Below are positions 8,215 to 16,946 of a stretch of 39,048 nt of DNA, piece after piece (the stretch's first letter is position 1; each line of letters opens with the position of its first letter). Source of the stretch: Flavobacteriales bacterium. GTDB lineage: Bacteria; Bacteroidota; Bacteroidia; Flavobacteriales_D; SKUL01. Below the pieces are notes generated by a model. The model did not search any database and was not told where the DNA came from. It was given only the letters and a program-made list of their open reading frames with translations. The translations under genes and the position numbers were made by a program. Location of the stretch: assembly GCA_007129985.1 (NCBI GenBank), contig SKUL01000325.1:1-39048 (forward strand), written 5' to 3'.

Positions 8215-8733
8215 TCAGAAGGCTGTAAACAACTGAGCCTGCAAGCGCAGCAGTTCAGAGTACGCATCGGACAACACCACCTCATTTCCCGGTAGCTGTT
8301 GAATTCGCGAAAGACTGGGCTTGTAGTGCAGCACATTCACCTGAAGGTAATTCAGTACTCCTGTAAGGTGATCGAGTCCGCGCAAATTACCCGAACGTCC
8401 GGCCGATACCCCGATGAGCGCTGCTTTTTTTCCGTACCAGTGATGCGGCTCCACAGCGTCCAGAAAGAGTTTCAAAATACCGGGAAAGCCGCCATTATAT
8501 TCGGGCAAAACGAACACAAACTTATCAACATCTGCCACCATGCTCCGAATGGTCTTTTCAAATGCCGGTGAACGCTCGCCGTAAAGCTCCGAAAAAGCTA
8601 CTTCGCGCGGAAGGTCGCACAAGCTATAAACCTGTGTATTCAGGCCTTTTTCGCTGTAAAAATTCGCGGCCTTGTGCGCTATTTGCAGTGTTGCATTTTC
8701 GGGGCGATTTGTACCTGAAATAAAGGTGATCAT
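8215..8733 (-). CDS. NADPH-dependent FMN reductase family protein
   Basis: A flavodoxin-like FMN reductase of the NADPH-dependent azoreductase/chromate reductase group. The phosphate-binding loop ISGTNRPEN follows the first strand, PEYNGGFPGILKLFLD is the classic second FMN-contact block, and SAGRSGNLRG is the third. I start at the ATG at 8733 (172 residues), so the protein begins MITFISGTNRP as the fold requires. An open frame extends to a TTG at 8763 but adds only non-conserved residues. It reduces flavin or a quinone-like substrate with NAD(P)H in the cytoplasm; the physiological substrate cannot be told from sequence. Confidence 0.88.
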   Translation of the reverse strand: MITFISGTNRPENATLQIAHKAANFYSEKGLNTQVYSLCDLPREVAFSELYGERSPAFEKTIRSMVADVDKFVFVLPEYNGGFPGILKLFLDAVEPHHWYGKKAALIGVSAGRSGNLRGLDHLTGVLNYLQVNVLHYKPSLSRIQQLPGNEVVLSDAYSELLRLQAQLFTAF

Positions 8734-8825
8734 AGAGCGTTCAATTAACAGAATTTTGTGCAAAAGTATTCCTTTCTATGGGCTTTTTCGGCTTTGTGTA
8801 AACGGTACTTTTAACAGGGCTGTTG

Positions 8826-8854
8826 TACCTTTGTTCTACTGTGGGCAGCCCACA
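8826..8854 (+). promoter_or_regulatory. Candidate parA promoter element and leader palindrome
   Basis: TACCTTTG at 8826-8833 matches the Bacteroidota -7 element. Starting seven bases after it is a perfect 15-base palindrome (TGTGGGC, A, GCCCACA; 8840-8854), 17 bases before the parA ATG. The single-base centre makes it a better DNA operator than an RNA hairpin. It could be a site for autoregulation by ParA/ParB or another dimeric protein; this is inference. Confidence 0.4.
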
Positions 8855-8871
8855 ATCAACAATAAAGAAAG

Positions 8872-9687
8872 ATGGCAAAGATTATCACCGTAGCGAATCA
8901 GAAAGGAGGAGTAGGAAAAACCACCACAGCTATTAACCTGGCTGCGTGTTTGGGTGTACTCGAGCACAAAACCCTGTTGGTAGATGCCGATCCGCAGGCC
9001 AACGCAACATCGGGTGTGGGTATTGACCCGCGCAATGTGAAAACCAGCATTTACGAGTGCCTGATTAACGACATTGACCCGCGTGACATCGTGCTGCAAA
9101 CCGACAATCCCAACTTGGACCTCATTCCTGCACACATTGACCTGGTGGGTGCTGAAATTGAACTGATTGACCTTCCGAATCGCGAGCATATGATGCGCCA
9201 CGCCCTGGCCAAAATCAGCGATCAGTACGACTTTATCATCATAGATTGCCTTCCTTCATTGGGACTTATCACCGTGAATGCGCTCTCTGCAAGTGACTCT
9301 GTGATTATCCCGGTACAGTGCGAGTACTTTGCGCTCGAAGGTTTGGGCAAACTGCTCAACACTGTTAAAATTGTTCAGTCGAGGCTTAATCCGGAACTGA
9401 CCATTGAAGGTATCCTCCTTACCATGTACGATACACGCCTCAACCTTGCCAATCAGGTGGTGGCCGAAGTAAAGATGCACTTTCAGCAACTGGTGTTCGA
9501 CACCATCATTCACCGCAACACCCGCCTGAGCGAGGCGCCGAGCCACGGAGCCACCATCATTATGCACGATGCAAGCTGCAAAGGCTCCATCAATTACCTG
9601 AATCTGGCGCGTGAGGTTTTGCAGAAAAACGACCTGACCCGCATTCCCACCGACGAAAAAATCATTGAAGTAAATGACGAGGCCTAA
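8872..9687 (+). CDS. parA: Chromosome partitioning ATPase ParA/Soj
   Basis: A 271-residue ParA-type ATPase, which with ParB positions newly replicated origins through cycles of ATP-dependent DNA binding. The deviant Walker A motif KGGVGKTTT is at about residues 11-19. Walker A' follows at about 37-44 (LLVDADPQAN), and the Walker B-type strand is FIIIDCLPSLG. The last differs from the usual DCPPSLG by Leu in place of the first Pro. Length matches chromosomal ParA proteins without an N-terminal operator-binding domain. The stop overlaps parB by 14 bases. It heads a long plus-strand run of genes. Confidence 0.95.
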   Translation: MAKIITVANQKGGVGKTTTAINLAACLGVLEHKTLLVDADPQANATSGVGIDPRNVKTSIYECLINDIDPRDIVLQTDNPNLDLIPAHIDLVGAEIELIDLPNREHMMRHALAKISDQYDFIIIDCLPSLGLITVNALSASDSVIIPVQCEYFALEGLGKLLNTVKIVQSRLNPELTIEGILLTMYDTRLNLANQVVAEVKMHFQQLVFDTIIHRNTRLSEAPSHGATIIMHDASCKGSINYLNLAREVLQKNDLTRIPTDEKIIEVNDEA

Positions 9688-10561
9688 AGCATTGGGCAAG
9701 GGTCTGAGTGCCCTGCTCGAAAACCGCGATACCGACATCACCAGCAACAATCCTGTAAAACCCGTACTTGCAGGATCGGTGTCGAATATCGCTGTGTCGC
9801 AGATTGAGGTAAACCCTTTTCAACCGCGACAGGAGTTTGACCGCGAAAAGTTGGCCGAGTTGGCCGCATCTATTGAGTCCTACGGAATCATTCAGCCCAT
9901 TACCGTACGAAAAATGGGCTACGACCGCTATCAGATTATTTCGGGAGAGCGACGCTTCAGGGCTGCGCAGATGGCCGGGCTGACCGAAGTTCCGGTATTT
10001 GTCCGCATCGCCGATGACCAGGCCATGCTAGAAATGGCATTGGTTGAGAACATTCAGCGTCACGATTTGGATGCCATTGAGGTGGCCCTCAGCTACCAAC
10101 GGCTGATTGAAGAATGCGGACTCACGCAGGAAGCCCTCGCTGAAAAGGTGGGTAAAAAACGAACCACCGTTACCAACTACCTCCGCTTGCTGCGACTTCC
10201 GGCCGAAATACAACTCGGTATCCGGCAGGGGCAAATTTCCATGGGTCATGCACGTGCCCTGGTAAGTGCAGGTTCTGAGGAAGAACAGGTATCGCTTTAC
10301 AGAAGCATCGTAGAAGGCAACCTCTCGGTGCGCGACGCCGAACAACTCGCCGGTGCTTCCAAACCCACTGCGAAAACCGCCAGCTCCCAAAAAAGAGTAG
10401 GCCTCACCCTTCAGCACAAAAGCATTCAACAGAAATTGACGGATAAACTGGGCACTAAAATTGCTGTCCGGCCAAGTGAACAAGGCGATGGCAAAATCGT
10501 AATCCGTTACGAAAACGAAGAAGATCTTGCGCGCATCGCCGCAATTTTGCAGGCGTATTGA
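9674..10561 (+). CDS. parB: Chromosome partitioning protein ParB
   Basis: A 295-residue ParB/Spo0J protein that binds parS sites and spreads as a CTP-dependent clamp. It opens with the conserved KALGKGLSALLEN segment, which interacts with ParA. The CTP-binding ParB/Srx domain follows, with NPFQPRQEF, GIIQPI and the GERRFRAA motif (about 95-102). Next come ENIQRHDL, the helix-turn-helix (LTQEALAEKVGKKRTTVTNYLRLL) and a C-terminal dimerisation domain. The ATG lies inside the last codons of parA. No parS-like 16-mer (consensus with a CACGTG core and flanking GTTTC/GAAAC) was spotted by eye nearby. Confidence 0.96.
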   Translation: MTRPKALGKGLSALLENRDTDITSNNPVKPVLAGSVSNIAVSQIEVNPFQPRQEFDREKLAELAASIESYGIIQPITVRKMGYDRYQIISGERRFRAAQMAGLTEVPVFVRIADDQAMLEMALVENIQRHDLDAIEVALSYQRLIEECGLTQEALAEKVGKKRTTVTNYLRLLRLPAEIQLGIRQGQISMGHARALVSAGSEEEQVSLYRSIVEGNLSVRDAEQLAGASKPTAKTASSQKRVGLTLQHKSIQQKLTDKLGTKIAVRPSEQGDGKIVIRYENEEDLARIAAILQAY

Positions 10562-11214
10562 ACCGATTTTTTTGGATAGCTGGCTTCGTGCTGCTACTGC
10601 ACCACGCTCAGGCTCAGGAAACACCCGATACCCTCGAGGCCACTCCTGACGTACCCGAGTCTGTTGCTGAACCCGATTCCATCCCTCCGGGGTTTGAACA
10701 GGAAATCTTCTACACGGAGCCGGGTGTTAAGTCTGACAGGGTGATTCGCGGCGACCCGGCCAAAAAACCTGATCGCATTCACTCCCCGAAAAGGGCTACC
10801 ATCTACTCTGCCGTATTACCCGGACTTGGTCAGGCCTATAACCGCCAATACTGGAAGGTTCCTGTTGTGTATGCCGGCGTGGGTGTGGCTGTGTACTTTT
10901 TACAGGACAACATCCGGCAGGCCAATTTCTACCGTCAAAGTTTTCTCAACGCCACCGACGGCGACCCCTCAACCATCAATACATCCGGATACAGTCCTCC
11001 GCAATTGCGTGAACTGGTTATTCAGCACCAAAAATGGCGTGACTACTCCTACCTCGGGCTAGTGGCCGTTTATCTGCTCAACATTGTGGACGCGCAGGTT
11101 TATGGTCACCTTTTTAGTTTCGATGTGAGCGATGAGCTCTCGCTTAGAATCGCTCCATCCGTGCTACCGACCGCTCAACCCATGGCCGGACTTACCTTTT
11201 GCCTGAAGTTGTAA
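10558..11214 (+). CDS. DUF5683 domain protein, exported or membrane-bound
   Basis: A 218-residue protein of the DUF5683 family, found in Bacteroidota mainly in this position between parB and dapB. A signal-like N-terminus (FFWIAGFVLLLHHAQAQ) is followed by a Pro/Glu/Asp-rich linker to about residue 75. The conserved domain starts at PKRATIYSAVLPGLGQAYN and includes QYWKVPVVYAGVGVAVYF, a second hydrophobic stretch near YLGLVAVYLLNIVDAQV, and a beta-rich end. The start is TTG at 10558, sharing bases with the parB stop (TTGA overlap); no upstream ATG is available in frame without running deep into parB. Function is unknown. Confidence 0.82.
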   Translation: MNRFFWIAGFVLLLHHAQAQETPDTLEATPDVPESVAEPDSIPPGFEQEIFYTEPGVKSDRVIRGDPAKKPDRIHSPKRATIYSAVLPGLGQAYNRQYWKVPVVYAGVGVAVYFLQDNIRQANFYRQSFLNATDGDPSTINTSGYSPPQLRELVIQHQKWRDYSYLGLVAVYLLNIVDAQVYGHLFSFDVSDELSLRIAPSVLPTAQPMAGLTFCLKL

Positions 11215-11219
11215 TTTTG
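11212..11219 (+). promoter_or_regulatory. Possible internal -7 element before dapB
   Basis: TAATTTTG matches TAnnTTTG and overlaps the stop codon of the DUF5683 gene, 16 bases before the dapB ATG. No TTG lies at the usual spacing, and the leader would be very short, so this may be chance. Confidence 0.2.
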
Positions 11220-11235
11220 GGCGCAATCGCTTGAA

Positions 11236-11958
11236 ATGAAAATAGCCCTGATTGGTTACGGAAAAATGGGAAAGGCCATTGAGCGCCTCGCCCTCGAGGC
11301 CGGACACGACATTGTGGCCAAAGTAGGTCGCGGAGCAGAATCCAGCTTTTCGCTTCCGGTTGACACCGACGTTGCCATTGAATTCACCCGCCCGGACGCT
11401 GCCGTTGCCAATATTCAAGCCTGTGTTGAACAAGGCATTCCCGTTGTATGTGGCACCACCGGTTGGTACCGTCAACTGCCCGAGCTCAGCGCAATCATTT
11501 CGCAGAAACAAGGCGCACTGCTCTACGCTCCGAATTTCAGCATTGGTGTGAATCTCTTTATGGAGGTGAACCGCGTGCTGGCCCGACTGATGAGCCAGCA
11601 GCCTCATTACCGCGCTGAACTCTCAGAAATCCATCACACCGAAAAACTCGATGCCCCAAGTGGCACCGCCATCGCCTTGGCCGATGACTTGATTGCCAAC
11701 CATAAAGGCTATTCCTCGTGGAGCAATTCGGACGCTGTAAAAAATGACCATTTGCCCATTACGGCCTTGAGGGAACCCGGCGTACCCGGGACCCACGGCC
11801 TTTCCTACTCGTCGCAGTGCGATGAGATAAGCCTCACCCACAAAGCGCACAACCGCGACGGTTTTGCCTCGGGTGCTCTGTTTGCCGCCGAATGGCTAAA
11901 AGGCAAAACAGGAATTTTTACCATGAAAGACGTACTCAACTTAAACCAGCTTACATGA
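11236..11958 (+). CDS. dapB: 4-hydroxy-tetrahydrodipicolinate reductase
   Basis: A 240-residue DapB, which reduces the condensation product of pyruvate and aspartate semialdehyde in lysine and diaminopimelate synthesis. It shows the N-terminal nucleotide-binding GYGKMG loop (8-13) and the CGTTGW segment. The substrate-binding and catalytic signature is ELSEIHHTEKLDAPSGTA, containing the His-His pair, Lys and the DAPSGTA loop. Length is typical of the shorter Bacteroidota form. The stop overlaps the start of the first lepB (ATGA), which argues for translational coupling. Confidence 0.96.
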   Translation: MKIALIGYGKMGKAIERLALEAGHDIVAKVGRGAESSFSLPVDTDVAIEFTRPDAAVANIQACVEQGIPVVCGTTGWYRQLPELSAIISQKQGALLYAPNFSIGVNLFMEVNRVLARLMSQQPHYRAELSEIHHTEKLDAPSGTAIALADDLIANHKGYSSWSNSDAVKNDHLPITALREPGVPGTHGLSYSSQCDEISLTHKAHNRDGFASGALFAAEWLKGKTGIFTMKDVLNLNQLT

Positions 11959-13505
11959 TTGCCATCATTCTCTTTTACCTGACCATTGCCGCCTACTTTG
12001 GCAGTTTCTGGAAACTGTTTCCCAAGGCGGGCCACAAAGCGTGGGAAGGTCTGGTACCGGGTTACAATTTTTACATCTGGCTCAAAATCATCAAGAAACC
12101 TTGGTGGTGGTTACTGCTACTTCTCGTTCCGGGAGTGAATTTCCTGATGCTTATTGTGATGAACGTGGAGTTGGGCAGATGCTTTGGAAAGCGCAGTTTT
12201 ACCGATGACCTGCTGATGACCTTCGCCCCTTTCGCCATGATTCCCATGCTGGCCTTCAAGGACGAAATTATCTACACCGGCCCTATTGATTTCACCAAAG
12301 AGAAAAAAGGTGCCGTGCGCGAGTGGGTGGATGCCATCATTTTTGCCGTGGTGGCCGCAACCATCATCCGCGTGTTTTTTATCGAGGCTTTTACCATCCC
12401 AACTCCCTCGATGGAAAAATCCATGCTGGTGGGAGACTACCTCTTTGTGAGCAAGGTAAGTTACGGAGCGCGCTCCCCCATGACGCCCATTGCCTTTCCT
12501 TTTGCACACCATACCATGCCGCTTATCAACACCAAATCTTACGTTGAATGGCAGAAACTGCCCTATTTCCGGCTTCCCGGATTTGGCAGCGTAGAGCGCT
12601 TCGATGCCACTGTGTTCAACTACCCCGAGGGCGATACCGTGGCACTCAATTTCCAAAACCAGAGCTACTACCAGCTTCTTCGAGACCACGGACGCAAAAA
12701 CGTGTGGAATCCCAATTACAAGTTGCCACAGGTGGTGGATGGTCGTCGCGGATACGTGCCTATGGGAGAGATTCAGGTGCGACCCATTGACAAGCGCGAA
12801 AACTATATCAAGCGTTGTATCGGGCTTCCCGGAGAGACCCTCGAAATCAAAGACCGTGAAGTTTGGATTGACAACAAAATGATTGACAATCCCGAGAAAA
12901 CCCAGTTTCTGTATGATGTGTACACCACCGGGGCACTCAATACGCGGATGCTTAAAAAGCAATTCGACATTAATCCCGACGACCTGTTTGAGCTCAAAAA
13001 AGGCGAACAATACGCCATGTTTATGAGTAGCGATGTGGCAGCCGAGGTACTGGAATTCAGCAATGTGAGTGAGGTAATACCTCGCAATGAGAAAAAGCGG
13101 GAGGCAAACATCGACGGAAAAGTACGGCCCATTTTTCCCAACCACCCCGACTACAACTGGACAGCTGATAATTTTGGCCCCTTGTGGATACCCAAGGCAG
13201 GCGAAACCGTTGACCTGGACGAATACAACCTGCCACTTTACGAGCGCGCCATAGGCTACTACGAGGGCAACGACCTTGAGCTGCGAAACGGTAAAATCTA
13301 CATCAACGGAGTAGAAAGCACAAGCTACACCTTTAAGCAGGACTACTACTTTATGATGGGAGACAATCGTCATAACTCGGCCGACTCGCGCTTTTGGGGC
13401 TTCGTTCCCAACGACCATATTGTGGGTAAGGCCGTGTTTATCTGGTACTCACGCGACCCCTACGAAGGCACCCGCTGGAAACGCATCTTCTCTTTGGTTG
13501 ACTGA
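11955..13505 (+). CDS. lepB: Signal peptidase I, large DUF5684-fused form
   Basis: A 516-residue signal peptidase I, which cleaves Sec signal peptides at the outer face of the inner membrane. I start at the ATG at 11955, overlapping the dapB stop; the open frame upstream lies inside dapB. Residues 1 to about 105 form a hydrophobic DUF5684-type domain (FPKAGHKAWEGLVPGYN, then membrane helices). A membrane anchor follows (about 125-145), then the S26 domain with catalytic Ser152 in PTPSMEKSML, Lys286 in YIKRCIGLPGE and the C-terminal GDNRHNSADSR box. It is about 60% longer than E. coli LepB, with a large insert between the Lys box and the GDNRHNS box, as usual in this phylum. Confidence 0.95.
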   Translation: MIAIILFYLTIAAYFGSFWKLFPKAGHKAWEGLVPGYNFYIWLKIIKKPWWWLLLLLVPGVNFLMLIVMNVELGRCFGKRSFTDDLLMTFAPFAMIPMLAFKDEIIYTGPIDFTKEKKGAVREWVDAIIFAVVAATIIRVFFIEAFTIPTPSMEKSMLVGDYLFVSKVSYGARSPMTPIAFPFAHHTMPLINTKSYVEWQKLPYFRLPGFGSVERFDATVFNYPEGDTVALNFQNQSYYQLLRDHGRKNVWNPNYKLPQVVDGRRGYVPMGEIQVRPIDKRENYIKRCIGLPGETLEIKDREVWIDNKMIDNPEKTQFLYDVYTTGALNTRMLKKQFDINPDDLFELKKGEQYAMFMSSDVAAEVLEFSNVSEVIPRNEKKREANIDGKVRPIFPNHPDYNWTADNFGPLWIPKAGETVDLDEYNLPLYERAIGYYEGNDLELRNGKIYINGVESTSYTFKQDYYFMMGDNRHNSADSRFWGFVPNDHIVGKAVFIWYSRDPYEGTRWKRIFSLVD

Positions 13506-13510
13506 GAGCC

Positions 13511-14539
13511 ATGGCCCGGAAGAGCGCGGCATGGAAAAGCTGGTTGAAGTCGTTCGTAGCGGCTGCCATCTTTATCTGGGCCGCAACCACTTTCCTTTTC
13601 AGTCCCAAGGTGGTGACCCGTTCTTCGATGGAGCCCAATCTCTTTCCCGGCGATTTGGTGCTGGTAAGCCGCTTTCCGCTCGGGCCGCGCATGCCCGTGA
13701 GCATCGGGATTCCTTTTACGCGTGTTCGTTTCAATCGGGCGTCATTACCTGTGTGGCGCGTGAGCTACGGCGGTAAGCTTGAAGCAGACGACGTGATTGT
13801 ATTCAACTTTCCGGCAGATTCGGGTGTGGTAGACAGAAAACGCATCATGGTAAAACGGGCCGTGGCGCTTCCCGGAGACACGATTCAGCTTCGCAACGGA
13901 AATCTCTTTATTGGCGGTGTTTTGAGCGTTCCGGCGCATACCATTCTCTCCAACTACGAAGTGCAGGGACCCAAGGGCACTTTCAACAAATTGTACGAAT
14001 GGCTAGATGATTATAGCCAACGAACACGGCTGAGTTTGGGCGATGTGCACATCATCAACCTCAGCGCAGATGAAGCCGCTGCGGCTGACACTCTCTTTCC
14101 TGAATTACAAATAACACGTGCCGCCTATGCTCCGGGCAAATATCCGGGCAGTATGTTTCCGCCCATTGAAGGAAACAATTGGTCGCCCGATGACTATGGC
14201 CCCTTTTACGTGCCGCGACTAGGCGATACCATTGAGCTGGACGCCATTAACCTGCAACGATACGAACGCTTGATAACACACTACGAAGGCAATGCCATTT
14301 CCAACGTGGGAGATTCCATTTTTGTAAACGGAAAGCACGCCGAGCGATACATCTTTAAAGAGGACTATTACTTTGTGATGGGCGACAACCGCCACAATTC
14401 CATTGATTCGCGGCACTGGGGGCCTGTTCCTGAGAGTCATATCATTGGACGGGCATCGCGAACACTTTTTTCCTTTGACCCGCTGGCCCCGTGGTACGCA
14501 AAAATCCGCTGGTCGCGATTGTTTCAAAAAGTAGCATGA
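13511..14539 (+). CDS. lepB: Signal peptidase I, second paralogue
   Basis: A 342-residue second signal peptidase I, five bases after the first. It has a single N-terminal membrane anchor (about 14-30), catalytic Ser39 in RSSMEPNL, catalytic Lys115 in MVKRAVALPGD and the GDNRHNSIDSRHWG box near the C-terminus. It lacks the DUF5684 N-terminal domain of its neighbour but shares the same insert, including the recognisable YGP(L/F) and EGN segments, so the pair probably arose by duplication followed by divergence. Two active-site-complete paralogues in tandem suggest divided substrate ranges; that is inference. Confidence 0.93.
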   Translation: MARKSAAWKSWLKSFVAAAIFIWAATTFLFSPKVVTRSSMEPNLFPGDLVLVSRFPLGPRMPVSIGIPFTRVRFNRASLPVWRVSYGGKLEADDVIVFNFPADSGVVDRKRIMVKRAVALPGDTIQLRNGNLFIGGVLSVPAHTILSNYEVQGPKGTFNKLYEWLDDYSQRTRLSLGDVHIINLSADEAAAADTLFPELQITRAAYAPGKYPGSMFPPIEGNNWSPDDYGPFYVPRLGDTIELDAINLQRYERLITHYEGNAISNVGDSIFVNGKHAERYIFKEDYYFVMGDNRHNSIDSRHWGPVPESHIIGRASRTLFSFDPLAPWYAKIRWSRLFQKVA

Positions 14540-15192
14540 CGCCGCCCAAGCTTATATTGCCCCTTTGTGCCTTTGGCAACGACTTGTACATGCACCTGCT
14601 TCTTACACATGAAGCCATCATGGATTTGGGCGAGCATTTCCCCAAACAAACATGGCGCAATCGCTACGATTTGGCGGGTCCTAATGGCATACATCCGCTT
14701 ACCATTCCGGTGGTGTCGCGCAAAGGGCAAAAAGTACCCACCGCCGAGGTACAGATTGACCACAAAACCAACTGGAGAGACCAGCACCTGAAAAGCATTC
14801 GCGCTGCCTACGGTTCGGCGCCGTTCTTTGAGCATTACATGGATTCACTGGCAGAACTTTACACCGATGAAACGCCTCTGCTCTGCAATTGGAACAAGGC
14901 CGCCCTCCACTGGATATTGAAGCAACTGAAAACCGAAGCGGAGCTTGAATCGTCGGAAAAATACGTAGACCCAAAACCGCAATACTGCGACATGCGTCAA
15001 TGGTTCAAGCCTTCGGCCTTTGGCAAGCTGCAAGCCGACTGCCCTGCTTACCTTCAGGTTTTTACCGACCGTTTTGGGTTTCGCCCTCATTGTTCGGTGT
15101 TGGATGCACTTTTCAACCTTGGGCCCGATGCGGCGTTGTGGTTGCGAAACATCCGCTTTGACGCCAGTCAAATTACTAACTTAGGCCGCTAA
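14536..15192 (+). CDS. WbqC-like family protein
   Basis: A 218-residue protein of the WbqC family, which is associated with polysaccharide or O-antigen gene clusters; its biochemical activity is not established. The matching blocks are EHFPKQTWRNRYDLAGPNG, the VPVVSRKGQ segment, IDHKTNWRDQHLKSIRAAYG and PFFEHYMDSLAELY (about residues 30-115). I start at the ATG at 14536, which overlaps the lepB stop (ATGA); the frame also runs back to 14491 inside lepB. In Flavobacteriales a WbqC-like gene following lepB is common, so it belongs to the conserved block rather than to a sugar cluster. Confidence 0.85.
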   Translation: MTPPKLILPLCAFGNDLYMHLLLTHEAIMDLGEHFPKQTWRNRYDLAGPNGIHPLTIPVVSRKGQKVPTAEVQIDHKTNWRDQHLKSIRAAYGSAPFFEHYMDSLAELYTDETPLLCNWNKAALHWILKQLKTEAELESSEKYVDPKPQYCDMRQWFKPSAFGKLQADCPAYLQVFTDRFGFRPHCSVLDALFNLGPDAALWLRNIRFDASQITNLGR

Positions 15193-15202
15193 AATAATCC
15201 AC

Positions 15203-16837
15203 ATGGCCAATTTGGAATTCAACAAGAACGACGACGCTATGCGATTGAAAATATCGCAGTTAAACCGAAAACTAAACAAAGTTTACGAAGGCGGCGGTAG
15301 CGACAAAATTGAAAAACTGAAAGCCAAAGGCAAAATGAGTGCCCGCGAGCGCATTGACATGTTGCTCGACCCCGACAGCGAGCGCGTAGAAATCGGTGCG
15401 CTTGCCGGCGATGGCATGTACAAGGAGTACGGAGGCTGTCCGTCGGGGGGCGTTGTGGTTGTGATGGGTTATGTATCAGGCAAGCTCTGTATAGTGGTTG
15501 CCAACGACGCATCGGTAAAAGCCGGAGCCTGGTTTCCGATAACCGGAAAAAAGAACCTGCGCGCCCAGGAAATCGCTATGGAGAACCGTATTCCTATTAT
15601 TTATCTGGTAGATAGCGCGGGGGTTTTTCTTCCTATGCAGGATGAGATTTTTCCCGACAAGGAGCACTTTGGGCGTATTTTCCGCAACAACGCGGTGATG
15701 TCGTCGAGGGGAATTCCTCAAATTGCCGCCATCATGGGAAGCTGTGTGGCCGGTGGGGCCTACCTGCCCATTATGAGCGATGAATCTTTGATTGTAGAAA
15801 AAACCGGAACCATCTTCCTCGCTGGTTCATACCTTGTGAAAGCTGCGATTGGTGAGGACATTGACAATGAAACCCTTGGCGGTGCTACTACGCACAGCGA
15901 GATTTCCGGTGTAACCGATTACAAAGTGGCCAACGACAAGGAGTGTCTTGAGACCATTCGCGACTTGGTGGATAAAATCGGGAACCGCGGTCCCCTGGCC
16001 GGTTTTGACCGAAAAGAAGCTACCCTACCCGCTCTGGACGAAAAAGAAATCTACGGAATACTGCCTGCCGAGCGCACCAAACCCTACGAAACCAAAGAAA
16101 TCATTAAGCGACTGGTGGATGATTCAAAGTTCACCGAATACAAGGCAGGTTTTGGCAAGAGCATCGTATGTGCCTATGCACGCATTGACGGTTGGAGTGT
16201 GGGCATTGTGGCCAATCAGCGACAAATTGTAAAGAACAAAAAAGGCGAAATGCAGTTTGGCGGAGTGATTTACTCCGACTCTGCTGACAAGGCCGCGCGG
16301 TTTATCATGAACTGCAATCAGAAGAACATTCCGCTTGTGTTTTTGCAGGACGTTACCGGATTTATGGTGGGCTCAAAATCGGAGCACGGCGGTATTATTA
16401 AGGACGGCGCCAAGATGGTGAATGCGATGAGCAACAGCGTAGTGCCCAAGTTCACTGTGATTGTGGGCAACTCCTACGGTGCCGGTAACTATGCCATGTG
16501 TGGCAAGGCATACGACCCGCGCTTGATTGTTGGGTGGCCAAGTGCGCAATTGGCTGTAATGGGTGGAGCCCAGGCGGCAAAGGTATTGTTACAAATAGAG
16601 GTGGCATCGCTCAAAGCCAAGGGCAAAGAAATCACCCCCGAAGACGAAAAAGCCCTGCTTGAGAAAATTGAGTCGCGCTACGAAGAGCAAACCAAGCCTT
16701 ACTACGCAGCCTCGCGTCTTTGGCTGGATGCCATCATTGACCCGCTCGAAACCCGCAAGGTGATTTCAATGGGCATTGAAGCTGCCAACCACGCCCCCGC
16801 TGAGCGGCCTTATAACGTGGGGGTGATACAGACGTAG
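15203..16837 (+). CDS. Acyl-CoA carboxylase beta subunit (carboxyltransferase)
   Basis: A 544-residue biotin-dependent carboxyltransferase that moves the carboxyl group from biotin to an acyl-CoA. Both crotonase-like halves are present. The N-half has GKMSARERIDMLLD and GSCVAGGAYLPIMSDE with its oxyanion loop, then FLAGSYLVKAAIGE and GGATTHSEISGVTDY. The C-half has FLQDVTGFMVG, GNSYGAGNYAMCGKAYDPR and WPSAQLAVMGGAQAA. The VAGGAYLP and FLAG features are closer to methylcrotonyl-CoA carboxylase beta than to propionyl-CoA carboxylase, which would fit leucine breakdown. No alpha (biotin carboxylase) subunit is nearby, so the substrate is uncertain. It starts 10 bases after the WbqC-like gene. Confidence 0.9.
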   Translation: MANLEFNKNDDAMRLKISQLNRKLNKVYEGGGSDKIEKLKAKGKMSARERIDMLLDPDSERVEIGALAGDGMYKEYGGCPSGGVVVVMGYVSGKLCIVVANDASVKAGAWFPITGKKNLRAQEIAMENRIPIIYLVDSAGVFLPMQDEIFPDKEHFGRIFRNNAVMSSRGIPQIAAIMGSCVAGGAYLPIMSDESLIVEKTGTIFLAGSYLVKAAIGEDIDNETLGGATTHSEISGVTDYKVANDKECLETIRDLVDKIGNRGPLAGFDRKEATLPALDEKEIYGILPAERTKPYETKEIIKRLVDDSKFTEYKAGFGKSIVCAYARIDGWSVGIVANQRQIVKNKKGEMQFGGVIYSDSADKAARFIMNCNQKNIPLVFLQDVTGFMVGSKSEHGGIIKDGAKMVNAMSNSVVPKFTVIVGNSYGAGNYAMCGKAYDPRLIVGWPSAQLAVMGGAQAAKVLLQIEVASLKAKGKEITPEDEKALLEKIESRYEEQTKPYYAASRLWLDAIIDPLETRKVISMGIEAANHAPAERPYNVGVIQT

Positions 16838-16873
16838 GGGGTTTGTAATTACTTTCTAATGCCGAATTCAAGA

Positions 16874-16911
16874 GAGATTTCTCTCCCGAAATACTTCGGC
16901 GGAGAAATCTC
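16874..16911. repeat. REP-like palindrome between convergent genes
   Basis: A perfect 10-bp inverted repeat (GAGATTTCTC at 16874-16883 with GAGAAATCTC at 16902-16911) encloses a second 5-bp stem (CCGAA 16886-16890, TTCGG 16895-16899). There is no T run, so it is a poor intrinsic terminator. The GAGAAATCTC plus TTCGG composition resembles dispersed intergenic palindromes common in Bacteroidota genomes. It lies between the carboxylase gene and the convergent AAA ATPase gene. Confidence 0.6.
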
Positions 16912-16946
16912 ATTTACAACCTGTCACACCCGAATACGAGCTATGA

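Noticed and set aside
12117..13418. Open frame of 433 residues antisense to the first lepB gene
   Set aside because: It lies entirely within a clearly identified signal peptidase gene, resembles no protein family and has no promoter; it is a by-product of codon use.
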